Assembly: GCA_016787785.1 (NCBI GenBank)
Contig: JAEUTO010000010.1
Span: 124,001-188,000, forward strand
Origin: Bacteroidia bacterium
GTDB lineage: Bacteria; Bacteroidota; Bacteroidia; B-17B0; Aurantibacillaceae
DNA: 64,000 bases
Reading direction: 5' to 3'
The translations under genes and the position numbers were made by a program. The notes beneath the pieces were generated by a model, which saw only the letters and a list, made by a program, of their open reading frames with translations, had not been told where the DNA came from and did no database searches. Of this stretch, positions 9,983 to 19,300 are shown in pieces (position 1 is the first letter of the stretch; every line of letters starts with the position of its first letter).

Positions 9983-10005
9983 ATGAGAGTTTTTTAAAAA
10001 CTCAT
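9983..10005 (+). terminator. Weak hairpin after ispG
   Basis: ATGAG and a T-run pair with an A-run and CTCAT (stem with one bulged A). The stem is AT-rich and no strong T tract follows, so it may be only a weak terminator. Confidence 0.3.
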
Positions 10006-10109
10006 CTTTCGATTTAAAAAATTAGTCTTTTTTTGATAAATCAAAACAAACTTTTAAAGAAAACTATGGATAAAGAAAAAAGCTTATTAATTTCATTTAA
10101 AATTTTAGT

Positions 10110-10943
10110 ATGAAAAAGATAGCCTTATTTTTTAGTTTATTAATATCCGGAACTTTTTTTGCGCAGGCAGATAAAGAAGGATGTAAAGATCATGAATTGA
10201 TCCCGAACCGTTTGCCGGGATATTATATCAGCGAGTGCGAAAAGAATGATTTCTCTGCACATACTGTTCCCATTGCTGGTAAGCCTGAAAAGAATATTGA
10301 AGGAAAGAAAACTGTTTTGCAGTATAAGTTAAAAGATGGTGGAAAAGGAGTGAGTGAAACCTTTGTGAGAAAAAATTACATAGAAGCCTTTAAAAAACAG
10401 GGAGGAAAACCAATGTTTGAGGAATATGGGCGCGGTGTTATACAATTAAAACGACCTGACGGATCGGAAATATGGTTGGATGTAGCAGGATATATTGGAG
10501 AAGGGTCAGCTGAAGAAACAGGGCTATATGTTGTAACTATTTTGGAAATTGCTGCTATGGAGCAGGTAATAACAGCAAAGAGTCTTGGAGATGAATTAAA
10601 GAACACAGGTAAAACTGTTCTTTACATTCAGTTTGAAACAGGCAAATCATCCGTTAAGCAAGAGTCTGTTAAGATCATTGAAGAAATGGCAAAGATGTTG
10701 AACGCCGACAAAGCTTTAAAAGTTTTTATAGTTGGCCATACTGATAATGTTGGGGCCCTTGATGCAAATTTAAAATTATCTGAAGAACGCGCCAATGCTG
10801 TAGTAACCATGCTTACAACAAATTATAAAGTTGCTGCCTCACAATTGATTGGTAAGGGTGTAGGCCCTCTGTCGCCAATTGCAAATAATAATTCTGAAGC
10901 AGGAAAAAAACTGAATCGTAGAGTAGAGATGGTGAAGCAGTAA
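10110..10943 (+). CDS. OmpA-family protein with C-terminal peptidoglycan-binding domain
   Basis: 277 aa with a signal peptide (ALFFSLLISGTFFAQ). Residues about 20-160 form an unknown domain that includes AVTPFAGKPE-like short strands and no barrel signature. The last ~110 residues are an OmpA C-terminal domain: LYIQFETGKSSVK, then VGHTDNVGALDANLKLSEER with the Asp/Arg pattern that binds diaminopimelate in peptidoglycan, ending NRRVEM. It is likely a periplasmic or outer-membrane-attached protein that tethers the envelope to the wall. It converges with the next gene, with only 4 bp between the two stops. Confidence 0.85.
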   Translation: MKKIALFFSLLISGTFFAQADKEGCKDHELIPNRLPGYYISECEKNDFSAHTVPIAGKPEKNIEGKKTVLQYKLKDGGKGVSETFVRKNYIEAFKKQGGKPMFEEYGRGVIQLKRPDGSEIWLDVAGYIGEGSAEETGLYVVTILEIAAMEQVITAKSLGDELKNTGKTVLYIQFETGKSSVKQESVKIIEEMAKMLNADKALKVFIVGHTDNVGALDANLKLSEERANAVVTMLTTNYKVAASQLIGKGVGPLSPIANNNSEAGKKLNRRVEMVKQ

Positions 10944-10947
10944 TTGC

Positions 10948-11931
10948 TTACCAACCCAATATCCATGCAAAAATTAGTGGTGCAACAATAGTTGCATCAC
11001 TTTCTACAATAAATTTTGGTGTATTAATATCTAATTTACCCCAGGTAATTTTTTCGTTAGGCACCGCACCCGAATAAGAACCGTAAGAGGTGGTTGAATC
11101 AGAGATCTGGCAAAAATAACTCCAAAAAGGAATATTTGTCATTTCCATATCCTGGTATAACATAGGTACAACGCAAATTGGAAAATCACCGGCAATACCA
11201 CCACCGATCTGAAAAAAGCCAACACCTTTACCGCCACTGTTCTTTGGATACCAGTCTGCCAACCAAGCCATATACTCGATACCACTTTTCATGGTGCTTG
11301 CTTTTATTTCGTTCTTAATAACATACGAAGCAAAAATATTTCCCATCGTACTGTCTTCCCAACCTGGCACCACCATTGGCAAATTGCGTTCTGCAGCTGC
11401 TAACATCCAGCTGTCTTTAGGATCTATCTCGTAGTATTGTTTTAATTCGCCACTCAATAAAATTTTGTACATAAATTCATGCGGAAAAAAACGCTCGCCT
11501 TTTGTATCGGCATCTTTCCAGATCTTATAAATATGTTTTTGCAAACGACGGAATGCTTCTTCTTCAGGAATGCAAGTATCTGTAACACGGTTGTAGTGGT
11601 TCTCTAAAAGATCCCATTCATCCTGAGGAGAAAGGTCACGATAATTTGGTACACGCTTGTAATGGCTGTGCGCCACTAAATTCATGATATCTTCTTCTAA
11701 ATTTGCACCCGTACAAGAAATAATATCAATTTTTCCCTGGCGGATCATTTCTGCCAATGATTTGCCTAATTCAGCAGTACTCATAGCTCCTGCAAGGGTA
11801 ACCATCATTTTACCACCTTCGGTTAAATGTGTTTCATACCCTTTAGCGGCATCAACTAAAGCTGCTGAATTAAAATGTTTATAATGAGTTTCTATAAATT
11901 TTGAAACGGGACCTTTATTTGTTGCTGACAT
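10948..11931 (-). CDS. Deoxyhypusine synthase-like enzyme (probable polyamine enzyme)
   Basis: 327 aa, spanning the whole deoxyhypusine synthase fold. The N-terminal TLAGAMSTAELGK and the C-terminal YGSYSGAVPNEKITWGKL match the family; Lys in TWGKL (about residue 299) corresponds to the catalytic lysine of the eukaryotic enzyme (SWGKI). Bacteria lack eIF5A, so bacterial members are thought to move aminobutyl groups between small polyamines (for example to make homospermidine). That role is inferred here, not seen. It is transcribed alone from a TATCTTTG promoter box at 11951-11958. The substrate could not be read from the sequence. Confidence 0.85.
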   Translation of the reverse strand: MSATNKGPVSKFIETHYKHFNSAALVDAAKGYETHLTEGGKMMVTLAGAMSTAELGKSLAEMIRQGKIDIISCTGANLEEDIMNLVAHSHYKRVPNYRDLSPQDEWDLLENHYNRVTDTCIPEEEAFRRLQKHIYKIWKDADTKGERFFPHEFMYKILLSGELKQYYEIDPKDSWMLAAAERNLPMVVPGWEDSTMGNIFASYVIKNEIKASTMKSGIEYMAWLADWYPKNSGGKGVGFFQIGGGIAGDFPICVVPMLYQDMEMTNIPFWSYFCQISDSTTSYGSYSGAVPNEKITWGKLDINTPKFIVESDATIVAPLIFAWILGW

Positions 11932-11950
11932 ATTTTTTATTTTAGAAGGG

Positions 11951-11958
11951 CAAAGATA
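11951..11958 (-). promoter_or_regulatory. Probable -7 box of the deoxyhypusine-synthase-like gene
   Basis: On the minus strand this reads TATCTTTG, an exact TAnnTTTG match, 19 bp before the ATG at 11931. Confidence 0.5.
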
Positions 11959-12002
11959 AAATTTTTACTGAATAGCCCTTATTAAATAAAGGTTAAATGC
12001 CG

Positions 12003-12713
12003 TCAATTTAAAAGAACATTTTGGACGTCCTTTCTGTATTTTTTCTTCTGAAAGCCATAATACTTGATATCCCGGTATATTTGCCTGAAATCAACCCAAA
12101 CCCCAAGGGAATAATATAAGCCGTCATAATCAAGTAAACCCTGTTTATAAGGTATATAGCGGTAACCGATCATAGATGAAATGCCGATCCACCGGGCGGG
12201 TTTAACGATGAATTTAACCCCGGCACCCAAGGGCACAAACCATTTCTCAATTTCACTCAGGCCAGTAGCCGTGGTGTCGCGTAAATTTGCCTGAAAACCG
12301 CCAACACCCACCTCAAAAGGCAGATCTATTTCGAGATAACGCTTGTTCAATAAAAAATATTCGTAAAAAACATTTACATAACCAAAACGATTAAAACTTG
12401 AAATGGCGCTAAAAGGTGTGTTGGTCTTTGAAAATTTTGTGAGTGTGTATATGCCCAAGCCAAATGTGTGATACTCATTTACAATTACTCCTAATTGAAA
12501 ACCGCTTAAATTGGTTAGATTGGTAGTTACAAAAGAATTACGGCTATCGATATTCGCATAAGGGCGCAGTTTTTTAAAACGAAACGTGTGTAAAGAATCG
12601 AGCACCAGTTTTTTTGTTAATGAGTCTACCTTTTGTTTTTTTAATGAATCGCTTTGCGCAAACGAAATTTGAAAAAAGAGCAAGGTAGATATGAACGCAA
12701 AAAAGATCCTCAT
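12003..12713 (-). CDS. Unknown outer-membrane beta-barrel-like protein
   Basis: 236 aa with a cleavable signal peptide (FAFISTLLFFQISFAQ). The body has alternating aromatic/hydrophobic strands (YVNVFYEYFLL, ISSMIGYRYIP, YSLGVWVDFRQIY), which suggests a small outer-membrane barrel. It is related to the protein encoded at 48341-49015: both have SRNSF after the signal region, an LGV strand next to it and a WxDFRQIY/WFDQLYYE C-terminal strand. No named family was recognised. It stands alone between the deoxyhypusine-synthase-like gene and the phosphatase operon. Confidence 0.55.
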   Translation of the reverse strand: MRIFFAFISTLLFFQISFAQSDSLKKQKVDSLTKKLVLDSLHTFRFKKLRPYANIDSRNSFVTTNLTNLSGFQLGVIVNEYHTFGLGIYTLTKFSKTNTPFSAISSFNRFGYVNVFYEYFLLNKRYLEIDLPFEVGVGGFQANLRDTTATGLSEIEKWFVPLGAGVKFIVKPARWIGISSMIGYRYIPYKQGLLDYDGLYYSLGVWVDFRQIYRDIKYYGFQKKKYRKDVQNVLLN

Positions 12714-12823
12714 TAGTTATTTGACACTGAATTTTGAGGATAGTTTAATTTAAAATAGCTCTTTTTGTGGTGCATATAAACGAAATTACACAAAAAACAC
12801 GAAATGAACTTTAGCAAAAAAAG

Positions 12824-13291
12824 TTAAACTGATACTTTAAATTGAATACTAAAGTTTTCACAGGCCTTATATACCAATTGAAAAACATCTTCAAAGCCTT
12901 GTTCTGTGCCGTAATAAGGATCGGGCACCTCGAGATCTTTGCCGGGATAAACAGCGTTTAAAAATAAACCGACTTTTTCTTTTTGTTTTTGATCTTTTGT
13001 AAGGGCCAGTACATTTCTTAAGTTGCTATGATCCATTACATAGATCTTATCAAAAGTGTCAAAATCTTCTTTATCGAATTGCCTTGCGCGAAGCGCCGAA
13101 AGATCCACACCGTTTTTTTTAGCGTTTGCAATCGTTCTTTTATCAGGTGCTTCGCCAATATGATAACCTGCTGTGCCGGCAGAATCTATTTCTACATTTA
13201 AATTATGTTTAGCTTTTAAATGCAACATAATGCCTTCGGCCAAAGGCGAGCGACAAATATTACCCAAACAAACAAAAAGTATTTTTTGCAT
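12824..13291 (-). CDS. Low-molecular-weight protein tyrosine phosphatase
   Basis: 155 aa, the usual length. The P-loop CX5R is complete at residues 8-14 (CLGNICR followed by S), and the general-acid Asp lies in VPDPYYG. These cytoplasmic enzymes hydrolyse phosphotyrosine, and members in bacteria often act on polysaccharide-biosynthesis tyrosine kinases, but no such kinase is nearby. The ATG overlaps the stop of the upstream peptide-binding lipoprotein by one base (TGATG at 13289-13293), so the two are translationally coupled. A TTG one codon earlier is less likely. Confidence 0.92.
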   Translation of the reverse strand: MQKILFVCLGNICRSPLAEGIMLHLKAKHNLNVEIDSAGTAGYHIGEAPDKRTIANAKKNGVDLSALRARQFDKEDFDTFDKIYVMDHSNLRNVLALTKDQKQKEKVGLFLNAVYPGKDLEVPDPYYGTEQGFEDVFQLVYKACENFSIQFKVSV

Positions 13292-14943
13292 CAATTCTGT
13301 TTTACAACAGTTTTTAAATTCAACAGGTTCATAGAATTATTACCCAAACCTTTTATTTTGTGATTTACGAGACGAATAACCTGATCGTAATATAAAGGAA
13401 TAACAGGTGCGTCATCAATGATCATACGATCCATTTTTTGATACAACTCAATTTTTGCAGCTTCATTATTTTCGCGTTGTGCTTTTTCAAAGGCTTCATC
13501 AAATGCAGGATTATTATAATGAAAATAATTTACGCCTTGTGGCGAAAAATTCTTACTATAAAATAATGTCATAAAATTTTCTTCATCAGCATAATCGCCT
13601 ACCCATGATTTTTTGAACATTTCGTATTCGCAATTGCTTACAGCTTGTGTTAGTACAGATTTTTTTTCGATACTTATTTGTAAGTTGATACCGCATTTGG
13701 ATAATTCTGATTGAATAAATTCTACTTGTTCTTTACTTGCAATATTATCTGTTGTATGTAACGTAATTTGGGGTAAACCTTTACCTCCCGGGTAGCCGGC
13801 GTCTTTTAAAAGTTCTTGTGCAAAATCGGGATTATACGAATAGCCTTTTACTTTTGTTGGATCATAGCTCTTCATTCCTTTTGGAATAAAACCGGCATGC
13901 GCGGCGATGCCAATATTATTCCTTAAATATTTGATCATTTTATCTCTATCAAAAGCATAATTGATCGCTTTACGAATAGATTTTAATCTTAATGGAGAAT
14001 TACGTACAGATTCAATTTTTTCATCAATTAAAATACCAATGTAATCTGTTTTTAAGAACGTTTGTTTTTGTAAATAGAATTTGTTGGTGTAAATATCTCG
14101 AAGGTCCCCTTCTTTATCTAATACTTCATTAATATTAAATGCATCTGCGCCACTAAGCATATCAAACTTTCCATTTAATAATTCCATGAAGGCGGTCTCA
14201 CGATCTTTTACAAAGGATACAGAAACTGCATCTAAATAGGGTAGACGAATGCCTTTTTCATCGCGCTCAAAATAATTTACATTTTTTACAAGAATAAGTT
14301 TGGTACCTTCTTCCCACATTTTAAAAGCAAAGGGCCCTGTTCCTACAGGATTTCTTCTAAAATCCTGCTTATAAAATTCTAAAGCTTCGTACGGAACAAC
14401 AGAAAAGAATTTCATTGTTAAGATACTTAAAAAGGCGCTAAAAGGTTCTTTTAATCTGATCACCAATGTTGAATCGTTTACAGATTGAAAGCCTTTGTAT
14501 TCGGTCTTTTCACTCCTGTCGATATTATTTAATAAAGTAGTGGCGCTGCTTACTTTGCTATCATACAAACGATTAAAACTATACACAAAATCTTTTGCAA
14601 CTACGCGTCTGCCTCTTGAGCTTTCAAAACATTGGTTATCCTGGAAATAAACATCGCTGCGTAAATTAAAAGTGTAAACTAATCCATCATCGCTGATGGT
14701 AAATTTTTTTGCTATGCAGGGAATCACGTTTAACTGATCATCCATTTGAACCAGGCCGTTAAAGATCTGGTTAACGGGCCAAATGTTTTCAAAGCTAATA
14801 GCTGCAGCAGGATCTAACGAAGTTATTCCGGCCATTTCGTTGTAGCTAAAAATTGTTCTTGTATCTTTTTGCTCCTCAGGATCTGAACAGGCAAATAAAA
14901 TGAATAAAGCAACAATCGGAAAAGAGATTTTTAAAATGCGCAT
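13291..14943 (-). CDS. ABC transporter substrate-binding lipoprotein, peptide/nickel (SBP_bac_5) family
   Basis: 550 aa with lipobox ILFACS (Cys near residue 19). The family pattern of DppA/OppA-like proteins is present: SLDPAAAISFEN near the N-terminus, VVAKDFVYSFNRL, PVGTGPFAFK, SIRKAINYAFDRDKMI and a C-terminal MIIDDAPVIPLYYDQV. It should capture oligopeptides or a similar ligand in the periplasm for an ABC importer. No permease or ATPase genes adjoin it, so it is an orphan binding protein here. It is coupled by a one-base overlap to the downstream tyrosine phosphatase. Confidence 0.88.
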   Translation of the reverse strand: MRILKISFPIVALFILFACSDPEEQKDTRTIFSYNEMAGITSLDPAAAISFENIWPVNQIFNGLVQMDDQLNVIPCIAKKFTISDDGLVYTFNLRSDVYFQDNQCFESSRGRRVVAKDFVYSFNRLYDSKVSSATTLLNNIDRSEKTEYKGFQSVNDSTLVIRLKEPFSAFLSILTMKFFSVVPYEALEFYKQDFRRNPVGTGPFAFKMWEEGTKLILVKNVNYFERDEKGIRLPYLDAVSVSFVKDRETAFMELLNGKFDMLSGADAFNINEVLDKEGDLRDIYTNKFYLQKQTFLKTDYIGILIDEKIESVRNSPLRLKSIRKAINYAFDRDKMIKYLRNNIGIAAHAGFIPKGMKSYDPTKVKGYSYNPDFAQELLKDAGYPGGKGLPQITLHTTDNIASKEQVEFIQSELSKCGINLQISIEKKSVLTQAVSNCEYEMFKKSWVGDYADEENFMTLFYSKNFSPQGVNYFHYNNPAFDEAFEKAQRENNEAAKIELYQKMDRMIIDDAPVIPLYYDQVIRLVNHKIKGLGNNSMNLLNLKTVVKQN

Positions 14944-15033
14944 AACACAAATATCTCAATTGCAGGGCACGAAATTACCCTTAAGCTGCGCAATTATGCA
15001 CAAGGGGTTGTGAAAAGAGATTTTGAAAGAAAA

Positions 15034-16269
15034 TTAAGGTGCAATAGCGGCCGGATCTTTTTCCTTGCTTGCCGCGTCAAAATTAAAGCTCAGGGTTATT
15101 CTCCAGGTGCGTTGAAGCGGATTATTTAATAGGGTTGGGATCAAATAAGAACCATCCACATTAATAACTTTAAATTTAAATCCCATGCCAACAGTAAAGA
15201 ACTGGCGCGAACCCTTGGTTTTTGGTTCGTAAAAATAACCTGTTCTAACGGCAAATGTATTATTATACCAGTACTCAAGACCGGTACAAATATTTACCTC
15301 CTGCAATTCTTCTTTAAATCCACCCGGAGCATCACTAAAAGATTGCAGAATACCTTGTGCTACCGGTACATTTGGGTCTTTTCCTTTTTCAATTACTTTT
15401 GCGTTGGTAGCTGGGTCAATTTCAATTTCTGTAGTTAAATTACCGTTAGCGTCTTTTTTGTATTTGTAAACTGGTGGAGTAGGCACTAATAATTTATTAA
15501 AGTCTATATACACACCAATAGTATTAAATTCATCAATGTCAGTTTTTAAACCATTACCCAAACGCAGATTCATTGGAATAAAGTTTTGATCATTTGAGTA
15601 TTTTATTTTTGCGCCAATATTTGTAAAGGCTAACCCGCCAGTGTACACTGCTTTTTTCTCGCCTAATTTAAATTTATTCGATTTGTAATACATGCTCACG
15701 TCAACCGCGCCGGTACTTGCAGCATTACCCTGGCTTCCGTTAAAATACACACGGCTAATACTTGAGTTAATGTAACGCATGGCTACACCTAAGGCAAAAT
15801 GGTCGGATAGTTTTTGAGAAACCGCAACGTCAACCGCAAATTCATTCGGTTTAAAATCCCCGGTTTTTACACCGGTTGCATTCGTTAACTCAATATTTCC
15901 TAAACTAAAATAGCGCAAAGAGCCGCCAATAGCAGTTCTTTTATTAACCTTAGCGTAGCCACCTAAATAATATAAATTAATATCAGGCACTAATAATCTT
16001 AACCATGGTGTAACGGTAAAACCTACACCAAATTTTTTATCGGCAAAAGCAAGTTTACTACCATTCCAGTGAATTGAGTTAATATCGGGATCGGTAGCAG
16101 CGCCAACATCACCCATGCCTCCTTGCTTGCTATCAGGACTAATTAATAAAAAAGGAACCGCAGTAGTAATAGGATTGATGGTTTGGCCACCAATTTGTGA
16201 ACTGCTGATCTGCCCAAATATAGATCTGGTGGCAAGAACACATGTTAATATTAAAATATTTTTATTCAT
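15034..16269 (-). CDS. porV: Type IX secretion outer-membrane protein PorV
   Basis: 411 aa with a signal peptide. PorV (LptO) is a FadL-like 14-strand barrel that shuttles T9SS cargo from the translocon to the PorU sortase at the cell surface. The sequence has the family's opening after the signal region (PFLLISPDSKQGGMGDVGAATDPDINS HWNG region), strands such as LGVAMRYINSSISRVYF, and a C-terminal aromatic strand (WRITLSFNFD). It lies 48 bp downstream of porU on the same strand, the conserved gene order. Two TAnnTTTG boxes in that gap suggest it can also be transcribed separately. Confidence 0.93.
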   Translation of the reverse strand: MNKNILILTCVLATRSIFGQISSSQIGGQTINPITTAVPFLLISPDSKQGGMGDVGAATDPDINSIHWNGSKLAFADKKFGVGFTVTPWLRLLVPDINLYYLGGYAKVNKRTAIGGSLRYFSLGNIELTNATGVKTGDFKPNEFAVDVAVSQKLSDHFALGVAMRYINSSISRVYFNGSQGNAASTGAVDVSMYYKSNKFKLGEKKAVYTGGLAFTNIGAKIKYSNDQNFIPMNLRLGNGLKTDIDEFNTIGVYIDFNKLLVPTPPVYKYKKDANGNLTTEIEIDPATNAKVIEKGKDPNVPVAQGILQSFSDAPGGFKEELQEVNICTGLEYWYNNTFAVRTGYFYEPKTKGSRQFFTVGMGFKFKVINVDGSYLIPTLLNNPLQRTWRITLSFNFDAASKEKDPAAIAP

Positions 16270-16296
16270 TCAATTGTTTCAGATAAGCCGCGTAAA

Positions 16297-16317
16297 CAAA
16301 AGTAAACGGCAAATTTA
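16297..16317 (-). promoter_or_regulatory. Two TAnnTTTG boxes upstream of porV
   Basis: On the minus strand, TAAATTTG (16317-16310) and TACTTTTG (16304-16297) both fit TAnnTTTG and lie 40 and 27 bp before the porV ATG. They begin directly after the porU stop. Confidence 0.45.
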
Positions 16318-19300
16318 CTAATTTAGTATAACTAATTTTTCAGTTTTTTCAGCTTTTTGATTGTCGGTGTTAATTATAGCCAATTTATAAACGTAAACGC
16401 CCCTTCCTAATTTATCGCCATATTCATCTTTTCCATCCCAGTCAATGCCTTCAGGCCTAAAGCCCTCACAAGTAACATTTTTTTGAATAGTTTTAACCAC
16501 TTTCCCACTTATGGTAAATATCTGTATCGTAATCTTTAAGGGGTTACAGGCCTGGTTATGTTCTAAATAGAATTTAGTAGTTGTAGTAAAAGGATTAGGA
16601 TAGTTTAAAACATGGGTAAGAGCCAGTTCCGCGCTATGTGCCACAACAAAATCTGTACTTACGGTACCCGAATTGTTTTGAATGTCCCATGCCTTAAAAG
16701 TAAGGCGGTGGTTACCCTCGGGCAGCTCTTCAAAGGGATAACGCAGTTTACCACTTTGATAACTGTTTAAATTAGCCTCGTAGTAATCATTTAAAACGGT
16801 TGGCTTGCTGCTGTTCTCGTCTAAAATAACCGTAATGTCGTGACCAATACTTGACCCAACGGTATTAATACCACTTGAATCTGTTAGGTTGGCATACAAA
16901 ATTGGCTTTTCGTTGGTAGTACCGCCGTTTACAAAACCTTTATCGTTTAAATAAATACCCAATTGCGGTGGATCATTATCAATAACCGGATTTTTTGCGC
17001 TTCCGCCCACTTTAACTTTGTCTGTATATCCGGCGGCGTCTATTTGCCCGTTGGTTGCATAATAACTTATTTTTCCGGGCCCTATGGCAAAACTTATGTC
17101 TTTTGGAACAATAAATGTGAATGAAAAATCGCCATTGGTAACCTGTGCCTTACCATGGTATAAAATATTTTTTTGAAGTGTAAAATTAAATGGAACTCCC
17201 GGTGTATTATAATAAGAGTCGGCATCGTTCAATAAGCAGGTAAGATTTTCTTCTTTATCAAAAACGGTTGGATAAACAATGCCATTAAAATTTGACAATT
17301 TATTCCCCATTGTATCTGCAACAAAGCCAGTAACCGTTATTTTAGCAAGCGCTGCTATCGTATCAATACTTGTTGGCGTAACGGGTTTATTATTTATTTT
17401 AGAGGTAATTACTTTTTGTTGCGGGTAGGCTAGTGGCATTGCTGGATCGCCCAATAAATGGAAGTTTGCGTAATAAATAGATTGCCCTAACTGAGCTTTT
17501 GTTTTTTGGATAACATCACCTAATGCAGGCATTTTGCCGTTAGGCAATTTCTTAAATAAATAACCGAATAAAGTTGTATTTAAGACAAAATTGGTAGATG
17601 AAAATGCAAGACGACAAGTAGTTAATAATGCGACAGCACCACCTTTTGGATTTAATAGACAAAGCTCACCGGCAGAGGTTCTTCCCGGGTCATCATAACG
17701 ACTGAATTCGCAAGTTGCGGTTACAAAAAGTGGCAACCTGTTTAAATTATCCAATGCATTAATTGTTGGTACATCTAAGATTCTTTCGCCTGTAATACCA
17801 ACTTCGCCGCCATGGCCGGTGTAATTAAATACAAGTGCGCCTTTTTTAAAGCGACGCAAAAGATCTTCAGCGGCATCAGGAAATCTTTGCCCACCCGGCG
17901 TAGAAAATTGTTGGTACGAATCAAGATAAATTTTATCAATATTATAACTTGCATATGTGTTATGCACAATGTTCGACAACTGATCAGCCTGGTACATATG
18001 TGTTGACTGATCTTCATCATCACCTAAGTACACTAGCCAATTCCTCCAATCACCTAATGGTGAAGTTGTGCTTGAATTGCAATTTTCAGGAGCTGATTCT
18101 TCAATTTTAAAATCCGGATCTTTTCTATAATAATTCTCAATTTTATTTACAACATTTAAAACCTCACCTAAATTTTTGCAGGTTAACCTTCCTACACCAA
18201 TATCTATGGTTCCAACACCTTCGGCATTGTACCCTTCATTAGGGTCCATCAATCCATAAAAATCATCGGAGGCCGTGCTGTTCAGAAAAGATTTTGAATC
18301 TAATGTTTCGTAAGTTGGAATTAAATTACTGTTGGTTAATACATTTCTGTTAATATTATCGTACGAACCGTCACCCACTAATACAACATATTTTACTTGT
18401 TTCCCGGAAGCAATATTTCTGCTGTAAAGCATTCTAATAAAATCCCGGATCCCTGAAATATCGGGTCTTCCACTGCTAAACTCATTGTAGATCTGGTCAA
18501 TCGTTGCAACTACATACGTTAAACCTTCTTGTTGTTGGTGTAAAGTTGCAAGGCGTTGTGCCTGTGCGGTAAATAATGGGTGAGTAACAACAACATAATC
18601 GGCCTGTTGCACATTGTGCAGATTTTGATTCGCAACTTTTCCAACAAACGTAGGTTTGTAAAGATCTGCAACAGAAGTAATGGCATAAGTATTTAAAGAA
18701 TCGGCGCTTGCAATAAAATTAATTGTGCTACTGCCCGAAAACGCTTGTGCATAAGGATTAATAGGATCTGTAATATTCCAGATAATAGGTGAGATAGCCT
18801 GCGGATTGGAAAGATTATAGCTACAAATGTTGCCGGGCGCGGTTATTCTGGTGTCTCTGAACTCATATTGTTTATTGGTAACAACAAGATTTCTTCGTGC
18901 ATTAATCGTTATCTTATCTAACCATGCAACACAATTAGAAGTTTGTTTTGTGATATCAATTCCAATAACGTTGGGATCGTTCAATAGACCTTTACCTTGT
19001 TTAGTGTTATCGGCAACATAATCGGCCAGGTAATTATTTACGTTAACCGCGCCTGTGCTTAATGTGTAGTTTAATCCGGCACCACTAACCTGGTAAACAC
19101 CTCCGGCTATGCCTCTTCCGGCAATCGTTACTTCAGATACAATGGTATCACCTGCAACAAAATTACCATCGCTCCAGTTAAATCCGTAATTGGTAGTAAT
19201 ATCAAAATATTCGCCATAGAATTGGCGCCCGCTTTTTACAAAATTTACCTGGTTACTTTCAGTGTAATTATAATAATCATATGATGTGGTTGTAATGTTA

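Noticed and set aside
18827-19021. Short frames antisense to porU
   Set aside because: Antisense to a conserved C25 sortase; no independent evidence.
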